From NCBI GenBank assembly GCA_041393965.1, contig JAWKJB010000002.1:1-64000 (forward strand): a DNA stretch of 64,000 nucleotides. The letters run 5' to 3'. Of this stretch, positions 44,262 to 52,265 are shown piece after piece. The DNA comes from Acidimicrobiia bacterium. Lineage in GTDB: Bacteria; Actinomycetota; Acidimicrobiia; Spongiisociales; UBA5794. The notes beneath the pieces were generated by a model. That model did no database searches. It was not told where the DNA came from and saw only the letters and a program-made list of their open reading frames with translations. Made by a program: the position numbers and the translations under genes. How positions within the stretch are numbered: the first letter of the stretch is position 1; each line of letters starts with the position of its first letter.

Positions 44262-44780
44262 TCAAGCGTACCGGGGGTCGTTCACCCCCGACGACGAACG
44301 CAGCACCTGGAGAATCCCGCCTGCCGCGAGGATCTCGCGCATCTCGTCCGGGAGCCGGTCCCCGGTGAGGGTCTCCCCACTCGTCGTGTTGGCGACCGCA
44401 CCATCGGCGAGGTCGACGGTGATGCGGTCGCCGTCGTCGAAGGTGTCGTGGACACCCCTGCAGACAACAACCGGGAGCCCGAGGGCGATGGCGTTGCGCA
44501 TGAAGATGCGTGCGAACGACTCGGCGACGACGCATGAGACCCCGAGTGCTTTGAGGTTCTCGGCAGCGGTCTCCCGGCTCGAGCCGCATCCGAAGTTCGT
44601 TCCGGCGACAACGACATCGCCGGGCTCGACACCCGATGCGAATGCCGGGTTGACCGATTCGAGGACATGAAGCTTGCGGACCTCGACCGGGTCGACGGCG
44701 TACTGACCCGGTGAAAGAACATCCGTGCTGATGTCGCTTCCGAACTTCCAGACCCGACCGGAGATTGGAGCGTCAGCCAT
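44262..44780 (-). CDS. Aconitase-family small subunit (LeuD/DmdB-like)
   Basis: A 172-aa swivel domain of a two-subunit hydro-lyase: VWKFGSDISTDVLSPGQYAV, GTNFGCGSSRETAAENLKAL with the substrate-binding SSRE, and VVAESFARIFMRNAIALGLP. It pairs with the large subunit, whose stop overlaps this ATG by eight bases. This fold serves isopropylmalate, homoaconitate, citraconate and dimethylmaleate substrates, and sequence alone does not settle which. The surrounding catabolic genes argue against routine leucine synthesis. Confidence 0.88.
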   Translation of the reverse strand: MADAPISGRVWKFGSDISTDVLSPGQYAVDPVEVRKLHVLESVNPAFASGVEPGDVVVAGTNFGCGSSRETAAENLKALGVSCVVAESFARIFMRNAIALGLPVVVCRGVHDTFDDGDRITVDLADGAVANTTSGETLTGDRLPDEMREILAAGGILQVLRSSSGVNDPRYA

Positions 44781-46044
44781 CGTTGACCTCCATGTCGCGA
44801 GGGTCGACGATGTGGCCCGCAACGGCGGCTGCTGCGACGGTGACCGGTGAGGCGAGGAAGATCTCGGCCTGCGCACTGCCCATCCTTCCAGGGAAGTTGC
44901 GGTTGTGGGTTCCGATGCATCGTTCGCCGGGTCCGAGGAGGCCGCCGTGGCCGCCGAAGCACGGCCCACAACCGGGCGCGAGCACCGTGGCTCCTGCCGC
45001 CATCAGCTTGCTCATGGCCCCCGACTCCATGGCTTTGGAGACAACCATCCGTGAGGCGGGGGAGACGATCAACCGCACACCGTTCGCGACCTGTTTTCCT
45101 TCGAGGAACTCCGCGGCGGCTTCGAGGTCTTCGATCCTGCCGTTGGTGCACGACCCGATGAATGCCTGGTGGATCTCGATCCCGGCTGCCTCGGTGATGT
45201 CGGTGACATGATCGACCTCGTTCGGAAGGGCGACCTGTGGGGGGAGATCCGTGAGGTTGATCTCGTGGATCGCCTCATAGTTCGCGTCGAGATCGGCGGA
45301 GAAGGGATCACAGCCGGTTCCGTTCGCCTCGATGAGGTACTTGTCCGTGATGTCGTCAGCGGCGAAGAGACCGAACTTTGCTCCCACCTCGACAGCCATG
45401 TTCGCCACAGTGAGGCGGGAAGCCATGTCGGCGTCCTTGACGGCCGGCCCGCCGAACTCCATCGCCTTGTACTGGGCGACATCGGATCCGAACCGTCCAG
45501 CGATGTGGAGGATGACATCTTTCCAGGTGACGCATCGCTGGAGGTCACCGAACATCTCGAACCGAATCGTCTCTGGCACCCGGAACCACAGCCGGCCGGT
45601 TGCGAGCGTGTACACCATCTCGGAGGTTCCGATCCCGGTCCCGCCGGCGCCGAGCGCGCCGTAGGTCGTCGAGTGCGAGTCGGTTCCCACCACGAGCATG
45701 CCGGGGCGAATGTGACCGTTTTCGGGGAGAAGCTGATGACAGATGCCGGAGCCCGAGTCGTAGAAGGTCTCGATGCCGAGGCGTTTCACATGGGCCCGGA
45801 TGCGCTGATGCAGTTCGGCCGCTTCCGCGGTCGGGGCAGGAACCAGGTGGTCTACCACGACAGCGACCTTGCTCGGGTCGAAGGCACCTTCCGGGTGGAC
45901 ATCGTCCAAGATGTCGAACACTCGGGCGGCGAAGATGTCGTGGAGCAGTGCAAGGTCGATGTCCCCCACGACGAACTCGCCGGCGGACACCGAATCGGCG
46001 CCTGAGGCTCGTGCGAGGATCTTCTCTGCGAGGGTCATACCCAT
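44773..46044 (-). CDS. Aconitase-family large subunit (LeuC/DmdA-like)
   Basis: A 423-aa [4Fe-4S] hydro-lyase subunit. The cluster Cys are in FIGSCTNGRIEDLEAAAEFL and LAPGCGPCFGGHGG. Also present are DHLVPAPTAEAAELH, VGTDSHSTTYGALGAGGTGI and HNRNFPGRMGS. It catalyses reversible dehydration/hydration of a 2- or 3-hydroxy diacid. AGGAG lies seven bases before ATG 46044. A PrpF-family isomerase and an HMGL-type condensing enzyme lie in the same cluster, a set that could build or break alkylmalate/alkylmaleate acids. Confidence 0.9.
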   Translation of the reverse strand: MGMTLAEKILARASGADSVSAGEFVVGDIDLALLHDIFAARVFDILDDVHPEGAFDPSKVAVVVDHLVPAPTAEAAELHQRIRAHVKRLGIETFYDSGSGICHQLLPENGHIRPGMLVVGTDSHSTTYGALGAGGTGIGTSEMVYTLATGRLWFRVPETIRFEMFGDLQRCVTWKDVILHIAGRFGSDVAQYKAMEFGGPAVKDADMASRLTVANMAVEVGAKFGLFAADDITDKYLIEANGTGCDPFSADLDANYEAIHEINLTDLPPQVALPNEVDHVTDITEAAGIEIHQAFIGSCTNGRIEDLEAAAEFLEGKQVANGVRLIVSPASRMVVSKAMESGAMSKLMAAGATVLAPGCGPCFGGHGGLLGPGERCIGTHNRNFPGRMGSAQAEIFLASPVTVAAAAVAGHIVDPRDMEVNDG

Positions 46045-46083
46045 GGCATCACTCCTGTCATCGTGCTCCTGTCTGCCTGCGTT

Positions 46084-46148
46084 CGTCAACCCGATTCGAT
46101 CAATCCGATTACCCGGTTTGCTCCCGTCAACCGGATTCGGTCGATCTG
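46084..46148. repeat. Imperfect 24-bp direct repeat upstream of the aconitase-like genes
   Basis: CGTCAACC(C/G)GATTCG(A/G)TC plus five to six bases occurs at 46084-46107 and 46125-46148 (20 of 24 identical, 41-bp period). It lies between the SDR stop and the LeuC-like start. It may be a tandem regulator-binding site. Confidence 0.35.
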
Positions 46149-46167
46149 ACGGACCCGGTCGGTTCGG

Positions 46168-46914
46168 TCATCCTGCTCCGAGACTACGCCCTCCACATAC
46201 ATAGAGGATCTGGCCGGTGACATACGACGACTCGTCTGCGGCGAGGAACAGCGCCGCGTTACCGATGTCGGCCGGTGTCCCGATCCGGCGTGCGGGGATC
46301 GTCTTGATGAGTCGCTCCTGGACATCGTCCTTCAGGCTCCGGAACAGGGGAGTGTCGACGAGGGCGGGTGCGATCACATTCGCGGTGATGCCGTACCTGG
46401 CCATCTCAAGGGCGAGGGTGCGTGTCAGGGAGATCACGGCCCCTTTGGAAGCGGCGTAGTTGGCCTGTCCAGGACCGCCGAGCCATGCGCGGGACGAGAT
46501 GTTGATGATCCTGCCGTGGTTGCGGTCCATCATGTGGGGCGCGACCGCCCGACACATGAGGAATTGGGACTTGAGGTTGACCTCGATGACGGTGTCCCAG
46601 TCCTCGTCGGACATCTTCGCCAGCCATCCGTCTCGTGCCATGCCCACATTGTTGACGAGGATGTCGACGCCACCGAAGGCGTCGATGGCGGAGGCGACGA
46701 GTCCCTCGGCGCCCTCCCGCGATGCCACATTCGCCGCGTGACCGGTGGCTGTGTAGCCAGCGTTCTTGAACTCGTCGACCACTTCGTCGACCCGTTCTGA
46801 TACGAGATCGTTGACGACCACCTTCGCTCCCGCCGCGGCGAGCGCCTCAGCGATCCCTTTGCCGATCCCCTGACCCGAGCCGGTGACGATCGCAACTCTG
46901 TCCTTCACATTCAC
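46168..46914 (-). CDS. Short-chain dehydrogenase/reductase (FabG-like)
   Basis: A 248-aa classical SDR: AIVTGSGQGIGKGIAEALAA, NNVGMARDGWLAKMS, the catalytic Ser in INISSRAWLGG and YAASKGAVISLTRTLALEM (YxxxK), then NVIAPALVDTPLF. It is likely a 3-hydroxyacyl-CoA dehydrogenase or 3-oxoacyl reductase in the cluster's acyl-CoA oxidation. AAAGGAA precedes ATG. The inverted-repeat element lies between it and the crotonase gene. Confidence 0.88.
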   Translation of the reverse strand: MNVKDRVAIVTGSGQGIGKGIAEALAAAGAKVVVNDLVSERVDEVVDEFKNAGYTATGHAANVASREGAEGLVASAIDAFGGVDILVNNVGMARDGWLAKMSDEDWDTVIEVNLKSQFLMCRAVAPHMMDRNHGRIINISSRAWLGGPGQANYAASKGAVISLTRTLALEMARYGITANVIAPALVDTPLFRSLKDDVQERLIKTIPARRIGTPADIGNAALFLAADESSYVTGQILYVCGGRSLGAG

Positions 46915-46936
46915 ATTGCTTCCTTTCGTTCGACCC

Positions 46937-47067
46937 GTACCCAGGGTTCCCGTTCAACTAAAAGGTGCGCCCTCACCCACAGAACCAGCATCAGGACCTC
47001 AGCCGTCGAACCGTCGAGTTTCTGTGGGCCACAGGTGACATTTCAGTTGAACGGGAACCCTGGGTAC
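46937..47067. repeat. 131-bp inverted-repeat element, copy 2
   Basis: The arms at 46937-46959 and 47045-47067 are perfect 23-bp inverted repeats (GTACCCAGGGTTCCCG...). The left 30 bases match copy 1 at 24860. Inside is CTGTGG-G-CCACAG, related to the CTGTGGGCC units of copy 1, while the rest diverges. It sits in the only sizeable gap of the upper part of the minus-strand operon, 15 bases after the crotonase stop. Confidence 0.85.
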
Positions 47068-47082
47068 GGGGAGACGCGATGG

Positions 47083-47910
47083 TTATCGGCCTTTGAATTC
47101 TGGGGATCGCTTCTCGACGAATGCTTGGATGCCTTCGTCGCGGTCTTCACTCGCTCGGAGCACGGCGTGGCTCGTCGATTCGAGCTCGAGCCCGGTTTCG
47201 AGGTCGGTTTCGGTGGCTCGGTTGATCAGTTCCTTCACCCGGTCGTGTGAAAGCGGTGCCCGGCTCGCGATGCGCTCGGCGAGTTCCATCGTTTCGTCCA
47301 TCAGGTCGTCGTCGGGGACGACCCGGTTGACGAGCCCCATCCGGAAGGCGTCCGCAGCAGAGATGTGGTCTGCGGTGAACATGAGCTCCTTTGCGTAGCC
47401 CGGGCCGATGAGTCGCGTTGCGCGCTGGGTTCCGCCTGCACCGGGGAGGCTTCCGACCTTGGCTTCCGGGAAGCCGAGGCGTGCGCTCTCGGTTGCGATG
47501 CGGAGGTCGCAGGCGAGTGCCATCTCGAGCCCTCCGCCGAGTGCATAGCCACGGATCGCCGCGATCACCGGCACATGCAGCGATTCGAATCTGCCGAATA
47601 CGCTGCGGACCAGCAGCCCGAGCGGATCATGGATCAGACCGGCCTCGAACTTGGTTCCGCGGCTCTTGAGGTCTGCTCCGACGCAGAACGCCTTGTCTCC
47701 GGCCCCGGTGAGGACCAACGCGCGGGTGTCCGGGTCCTCTTCGATCTGGTCGAGCAGGTCGCCAATGGTTTCGAGCATCGCGACCGTCATCGCGTTGAGG
47801 GCCTTGGGTCGGTTGAGCGTCAGCACACCAACCGAACCCACGCGTTTGTAGAGCACAAGGTCCTCTTCGACCTCCTCGGTCGAGGTGTCTGCCTTTTCTT
47901 CAACGGCCAC
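47083..47910 (-). CDS. Enoyl-CoA hydratase (crotonase family)
   Basis: A 275-aa crotonase. The oxyanion regions are KAFCVGADLKSRG and IRGYALGGGLEMALACDLRI, and both catalytic Glu positions are present (GGLEM, and PEAKVGSLPGAGGTQRATRL). It hydrates 2-enoyl-CoAs. In this context it might be a general hydratase or a dienoyl-CoA hydratase (Dch-like); it is too short for the ring-opening hydrolase Oah. It overlaps the CoA-transferase stop by 11 bases. Confidence 0.88.
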   Translation of the reverse strand: MAVEEKADTSTEEVEEDLVLYKRVGSVGVLTLNRPKALNAMTVAMLETIGDLLDQIEEDPDTRALVLTGAGDKAFCVGADLKSRGTKFEAGLIHDPLGLLVRSVFGRFESLHVPVIAAIRGYALGGGLEMALACDLRIATESARLGFPEAKVGSLPGAGGTQRATRLIGPGYAKELMFTADHISAADAFRMGLVNRVVPDDDLMDETMELAERIASRAPLSHDRVKELINRATETDLETGLELESTSHAVLRASEDRDEGIQAFVEKRSPEFKGR

Positions 47911-49132
47911 GATTGCCTCCTACGGTCGCTTCCTTGTCTGATCCGACGACCACACCGTCTTCGATCAGTCGTGTGATCTCGGCTTCGGTGAATCCGTGAC
48001 TCCCGAGCACCCTCTCGGTGTCTTCGCCCGGCACCGCAGGGGCAGGTCCGGTCCCGTCGCGAGGCGTCGCCGAGAACCGGCCCGGCAGGACCGGTGAGCG
48101 GACCTCGCCGAGCAGCGGATGGGTTGCGGTGACGATCGAACCGGACCGCTCGACATGCTCGGTGCGGGTGAGCTGGTCGTAGTCGAGGATGGGGCCGCAC
48201 AGCACATCGGCCTCGTCGAGGATCTCGATCCACTCTGCGGTGGTCTTGTGCGCAAACAGCGGGCCGAGGAGGTCGTGGAGCGTTGCGCGGTCGCGGACCC
48301 GCTTGTCGTTGGTGTCGAGCCGGGGATCGTCTGCGAGTTCCGGTGCGCCGAGCGCCGTGCACAGCGCGGGCCAGCGCTTCTGGGTGTACCCGGCAACCAT
48401 CACATAGCCGTCCTTGGTGGGGAATGCCTCGTTTGGGGCGGCGTAGGGGGCGGCGCTTCCGAGCCGCTTCGGCGACACACCGCTCGCGAGATACATCGAC
48501 AGGGGCACAACCTGGAACGCGAGCAGCGCATCAAGGAGCGACACATCGACCCGTTGACCGGTTCCCGTGCGCTCACGCGCAAGGAGGGCAGCGAGGATTG
48601 CTTGGGAGGCAAACACGCCGCCCGCCATGTCGGCCGCGGGAACCCCAACCTTGACAGGCGGGCCGTCCTCGGTCCCGGTGACGCTCATGATGCCTCCCAT
48701 GGCCTGGGCGACACCGTCGACGCCGGGACGGTCACGCCACGGGCCCGTCTGCCCGAACGCGGAGATCGCGGCATACACGATCCGGGGGTTCGCTGCCCGC
48801 ATCGCTTCGTAGCCGACACCGAGACGGTCCGCAACACCGGGACGGAAGCTCTCGAGTGCGACATCGCATTGCTGTGCGAGGCGCAGCACGATTTCGGCAC
48901 CTTCGGGGTGTTTGAGGTCGACGACGATGCCCTGCTTGTTCCGGTTCATGCCGAGGTACGCAGCGGCGACACCTTCGACGAACGGTGGTCCGAGTCGGCG
49001 ACCCCACTCACCCCCTGGGGGTTCGACCTTGATGACCGTTGCGCCCATGTCGCCGAGGTGCATTGCACAGGTCGGCCCTGCCGCACCCTGTGACAGATCG
49101 AGGACCGTGAAGCCTTCGAGCGCTCCGGTCAT
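47900..49132 (-). CDS. Class III (CaiB/BaiF) acyl-CoA transferase
   Basis: A 410-aa formyl-CoA-transferase-family protein: FTVLDLSQGAAGPTCAMHLG, DMGATVIKVEPPGGEWGR, NRNKQGIVVDLKHPEGAEIV and the Asp nucleophile region RPGVDGVAQAMGGIMSVTG. It moves CoA between carboxylic acids, probably to activate an aromatic or dicarboxylic intermediate without ATP. It overlaps the TetR stop by four bases. Confidence 0.9.
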   Translation of the reverse strand: MTGALEGFTVLDLSQGAAGPTCAMHLGDMGATVIKVEPPGGEWGRRLGPPFVEGVAAAYLGMNRNKQGIVVDLKHPEGAEIVLRLAQQCDVALESFRPGVADRLGVGYEAMRAANPRIVYAAISAFGQTGPWRDRPGVDGVAQAMGGIMSVTGTEDGPPVKVGVPAADMAGGVFASQAILAALLARERTGTGQRVDVSLLDALLAFQVVPLSMYLASGVSPKRLGSAAPYAAPNEAFPTKDGYVMVAGYTQKRWPALCTALGAPELADDPRLDTNDKRVRDRATLHDLLGPLFAHKTTAEWIEILDEADVLCGPILDYDQLTRTEHVERSGSIVTATHPLLGEVRSPVLPGRFSATPRDGTGPAPAVPGEDTERVLGSHGFTEAEITRLIEDGVVVGSDKEATVGGNRGR

Positions 49133-49728
49133 CGTGCGACAGCGGCAGGTTCGGGAACCGATGCGCCACGCACCGCGAATCGGGCAAAGTCCTCAGCGAT
49201 CTCGTGTGCCGTCTTGGCGCCGTCCGGCCGGTACCAGCGGATCACCGAGTTGCACATCCCGAGGATGGCCTTGACAGCGACACCAAAATCCTGGGCGACG
49301 AATTCCCCTGCCTCATAGCCCTCCTCGAGCAGCCGGCGGAAGACGGCTTCGTAGGCGTCGCGCCGGGCGAGATGTGCTGCCATGTACTCGGTGTCGAGGT
49401 AGCGGCCCTCGTCGGTGAAACAGGCAACGGCGTCGCGGTCCTCGATCGCTCCGACCGTGTGGAGGATGACCGCGAGACGGAGCCGTTCGGCGGCAGGGAC
49501 ATGCATGTCGGCCACATCTTCGACAAGTGGTGTCACCCGGCGAACCGTGCGTTCGATGATCTCGGACAGCAACGCCTGCTTGGAAGGGAAATGGTGATAG
49601 AGGCTGGATTTGGTGATCCCAACCGCCTCGGCGAGTTCGGACATCGAGGTACCGTTGAAGCCCTTGCGTCGGAATAGTGCGGCGCCTTCGAGGCGAATGC
49701 GGTCCCGCGTGTCGGTTCCGTGAATCAC
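49129..49728 (-). CDS. TetR-family regulator within the catabolic operon
   Basis: A 199-aa TetR protein. The helix-turn-helix reads GFNGTSMSELAEAVGITKSS then LYHHFPSKQALLSEI. The ligand domain ends FGVAVKAILGMCNSVIRWYR plus PDGAKTAHEIAEDFARF, like the KstR2/acyl-CoA-sensing group. It is embedded by four-base overlaps on both sides, so it is coexpressed with the enzymes. It probably senses an acyl-CoA intermediate and acts on the divergent promoter region at 56192-56545. Confidence 0.85.
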   Translation of the reverse strand: MIHGTDTRDRIRLEGAALFRRKGFNGTSMSELAEAVGITKSSLYHHFPSKQALLSEIIERTVRRVTPLVEDVADMHVPAAERLRLAVILHTVGAIEDRDAVACFTDEGRYLDTEYMAAHLARRDAYEAVFRRLLEEGYEAGEFVAQDFGVAVKAILGMCNSVIRWYRPDGAKTAHEIAEDFARFAVRGASVPEPAAVAR

Positions 49729-50261
49729 GCCGCGGCGCCCTGCGCAAGTCGCATGCCTGCAGCGAGCGCCTCGAGGTTCTTCTTTCGGTGCTGGGGCGGA
49801 ACCCGCGCAGCCACCGCCCGTTCGAGCGCCGCACCGTCGACAAGGCCGGTATGGGCCTGGAGGACACCGAGCGCAACGACGCCTGTGGCGAGTTCGCCAC
49901 CGGTGACCGCCCGCGCTGTGTCGACGACGGGGAAGAACACGGCGGTGTCGTCCGGCTCCTCGAGGACGCAGCGGGAGTCGATGATCAGCGTGCTTCCGAC
50001 CGCCAAATCCGGCTTGTACTTGTCGAGAGCCTTCTGCGACAGCGCAACAAGCGTATCGATGCTGTCGGCGAGCGGAAACCCAACCGTGTCGGTCGCGATC
50101 ACCACATCGGAACGGCTCGAACCGCCCCTTGATTGGGGTCCGTACAGCTGGCTGTGCGTCGCCCGCTTCCCGGAAAGGATCGCGGCTTCCGCAAGGATCC
50201 TGCCTGCGGTCACCACACCTTGCCCGCCCGCGCCAGCGATCCTGATCTCATTGCGAGCCAC
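49725..50261 (-). CDS. korC: 2-oxoacid:ferredoxin oxidoreductase gamma subunit
   Basis: A 178-aa gamma-domain protein: IRIAGAGGQGVVTAGRILAE (the GxGGQG motif), SQLYGPQSRGGSSRSDVVIA and LVALSQKALDKY. GTG 50261 has AGGAGG just upstream. It completes the KorABC type of 2-oxoacid oxidoreductase, which oxidatively decarboxylates 2-oxoacids to acyl-CoA and reduces ferredoxin. It overlaps korB by 14 bases. Confidence 0.88.
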   Translation of the reverse strand: MARNEIRIAGAGGQGVVTAGRILAEAAILSGKRATHSQLYGPQSRGGSSRSDVVIATDTVGFPLADSIDTLVALSQKALDKYKPDLAVGSTLIIDSRCVLEEPDDTAVFFPVVDTARAVTGGELATGVVALGVLQAHTGLVDGAALERAVAARVPPQHRKKNLEALAAGMRLAQGAAA

Positions 50262-51123
50262 GGCCACCTCCTGCGCCTGCCCCCTGGAACACGGGACGGA
50301 TCTCCTTCTTGAGCACACCGGTCTTGAGGGCGGGTGCAGGCAGATCGACCGGCACATGCTCGACGAAACGCTTGTCCGACAGCGGTCCGGCAACCCCTTC
50401 ATCGCGCATGGCGATCCAGTTGAGCATCTCGGGCCCGCCCCCGATCTTGTTGTAGCGCCCGAAGTACTCGGGGCAGTCGCTCACCAACTCGATGAACGCG
50501 AACCCGGGATGGGAGAGGCCTTCCGCCATCACCTTGGTCATGGCGATCGGGTTGGCTGCGAAGACCCTCGCAACGAAGGACGCCCCTGCACCCTTGAGCA
50601 GCTCACAGGCGTCAAATCCCGGCTCGGCGTTGCCTTGGGGCGTTGTCGAAGCGATCGCCCCTTCGGGTGTGGTTGGGGCTGCCTGGCCCCCGGTCATGCC
50701 GTAGATCGAGTTGTTGAGCAGCAGCACGGTCATGTCGATGTTGCGCCTGGCGGCATGGATGAGGTGATTGCCGCCAATCGCGAGCCCGTCACCATCGCCG
50801 GTGACGACCACCACATTGAGATCGGGACGAGCGAGCTTCAAGCCGGTCGCAAAGGCCGGGGCGCGTCCGTGTGTGCCGTGGAGCGTGCAGAAATCCACAT
50901 AGCCGGCAAGCCGTGAACTGCAGCCGATCCCAGCAACCATCGCGATCTTGTTCTGGTCGAGTTGGAGTTGGTCGACGGCTTCGAGGAATGATCGAAGCAC
51001 GATGCCGTGGGCGCACCCGGGACACAGGACATGGGGCATCGCCCACTCTCGCAAGTAGGCCTTCACATCGGTCTTCGATGCGGCCGTTGTTTCGGTTTCG
51101 GGGTGGATCCTGACATCGGTCAT
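50248..51123 (-). CDS. korB: 2-oxoacid:ferredoxin oxidoreductase beta subunit (TPP-binding)
   Basis: A 291-aa beta subunit. The Fe-S and TPP parts are MPHVLCPGCAHGIVLRSFLE, GIGCSSRLAGYVDFCTLHGT, the thiamine motif VVTGDGDGLAIGGNHLIHAA and LLLNNSIYGMTGGQAAPTTP, with a later SDCPEYFGRYN. This is the 2-oxoglutarate or broad 2-oxoacid (KGOR) type rather than pyruvate-specific. In Thauera a KGOR supplies reduced ferredoxin to benzoyl-CoA reductase. ATG 51123 overlaps the korA stop by four bases. Confidence 0.92.
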   Translation of the reverse strand: MTDVRIHPETETTAASKTDVKAYLREWAMPHVLCPGCAHGIVLRSFLEAVDQLQLDQNKIAMVAGIGCSSRLAGYVDFCTLHGTHGRAPAFATGLKLARPDLNVVVVTGDGDGLAIGGNHLIHAARRNIDMTVLLLNNSIYGMTGGQAAPTTPEGAIASTTPQGNAEPGFDACELLKGAGASFVARVFAANPIAMTKVMAEGLSHPGFAFIELVSDCPEYFGRYNKIGGGPEMLNWIAMRDEGVAGPLSDKRFVEHVPVDLPAPALKTGVLKKEIRPVFQGAGAGGGRGSQ

Positions 51124-52265
51124 GCGCGTCCTCCGTGGATCTTGGTGAGCACTTCCTCGATCGCGATCGGGGTGACCGGCTCGCCTCCCGAGCGCAGGTG
51201 CGGGACGATCTCGGCCTTGCCCATCGCGGAGCGTTCGACTTCCCCGACCAGCTGCCCGAGGTTCATCTCGGCAACGACGATCGTGTCGACTCGTTCGGCC
51301 ACAGCCCTCACCTGTTCGGTTGGGAACGGCCACACGGTCAGCGGTCTGATCATGCCTGCCTTGATCCCGCGCTCGCGTGCCCGTTCGACCGCGAGCTTGG
51401 CGGAGCGTCCAACGATGCCGTAGGCGAACACGGCGATGTCGGCATCATCGAGGAGGTACTCGTCGACTTCGACGACCTCATCGAGGTGGGCATCGATCTT
51501 GTTGTGGAGCCGGCTGATGAGCGCCTCGGCAACGGCGGTGTCGTTGGTGGGGAACCCCCGGTGGTCGTGGGCGAGGCCGGTCACATGGAACCGATAGCCG
51601 TCCCCGAACGGCGACATCGCGGGGACACCATCGGGATCGGCGTCCTTGGGCCAGAACTCGTCGAGGGCCGTACCTGGTGTCACGCGGTCGACCACGGTCA
51701 CCGAATCCGGGAGCTCGACGCTTTCACGGGTGTGCCCGATGATCTCGTCGTAGAGGAGAATGACCGGTGTGCGGAAGCGCTCCGCGAGGTTGAAGGCCTT
51801 GACGGTGAGGTCGAAGACCTCCCCGACCGACGAGGGGGCAAGCACGATGGCGGGATGGTCGCCGTGGGTCCCCCACCGTGCCTGCATCACATCTCCCTGC
51901 GATGGCGAGGTTGGCATGCCCGTGCTGGGACCTCCCCGCATCACATTGACGATCACACAAGGGACCTCGGCGATCGTCGCAAACCCGACATGCTCTTGCA
52001 TGAGGGAGAAGCCCGGCCCGCTCGTCGCGGTCATCGCTTTGGCACCGGCGATCGACGCACCGATGACCGCCGCGAGGGACGAGATCTCGTCCTCCATCTG
52101 CACCGAGACTCCACCGACCTCGGGCATGCGCCGCACCATGTGCTCGGCGATCTCCGACGATGGGGTGATGGGATACCCCCCGTAGAAGGTGCAACCGGCG
52201 GCGAGGGCGCCCTTGACGCAGGCCTCGTTGCCCTGGATGAGCTTTGCGGTTGTCGCGGTTGTCAT
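51120..52265 (-). CDS. korA: 2-oxoacid:ferredoxin oxidoreductase alpha subunit
   Basis: A 381-aa alpha subunit: QGNEACVKGALAAGCTFYGG, YPITPSSEIAEHMVRRMPE, GPGFSLMQEHVGFATIAEVP and RGGPSTGMPTSPSQGDVMQA are KorA hallmarks. The C-terminal transketolase-like domain reads GMIRPLTVWPFPTEQVRAVA and VAEMNLGQLVGEVER. There is no separate N-terminal gamma domain, which is encoded by korC. It overlaps the upstream IorB-like gene by four bases. Confidence 0.92.
   Translation of the reverse strand: MTTATTAKLIQGNEACVKGALAAGCTFYGGYPITPSSEIAEHMVRRMPEVGGVSVQMEDEISSLAAVIGASIAGAKAMTATSGPGFSLMQEHVGFATIAEVPCVIVNVMRGGPSTGMPTSPSQGDVMQARWGTHGDHPAIVLAPSSVGEVFDLTVKAFNLAERFRTPVILLYDEIIGHTRESVELPDSVTVVDRVTPGTALDEFWPKDADPDGVPAMSPFGDGYRFHVTGLAHDHRGFPTNDTAVAEALISRLHNKIDAHLDEVVEVDEYLLDDADIAVFAYGIVGRSAKLAVERARERGIKAGMIRPLTVWPFPTEQVRAVAERVDTIVVAEMNLGQLVGEVERSAMGKAEIVPHLRSGGEPVTPIAIEEVLTKIHGGRA

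Noticed and set aside
44262..46044. Ordinary leucine-biosynthesis leuCD
   Set aside because: Possible in principle, but no leuB is nearby, the condensing enzyme lacks the leucine-sensing domain and all neighbours are catabolic. The genes were left without a leu symbol.
47083..47910. Ring-opening hydrolase Oah of the benzoyl-CoA pathway
   Set aside because: The protein is about 100 residues too short and has the standard two-Glu hydratase pattern.
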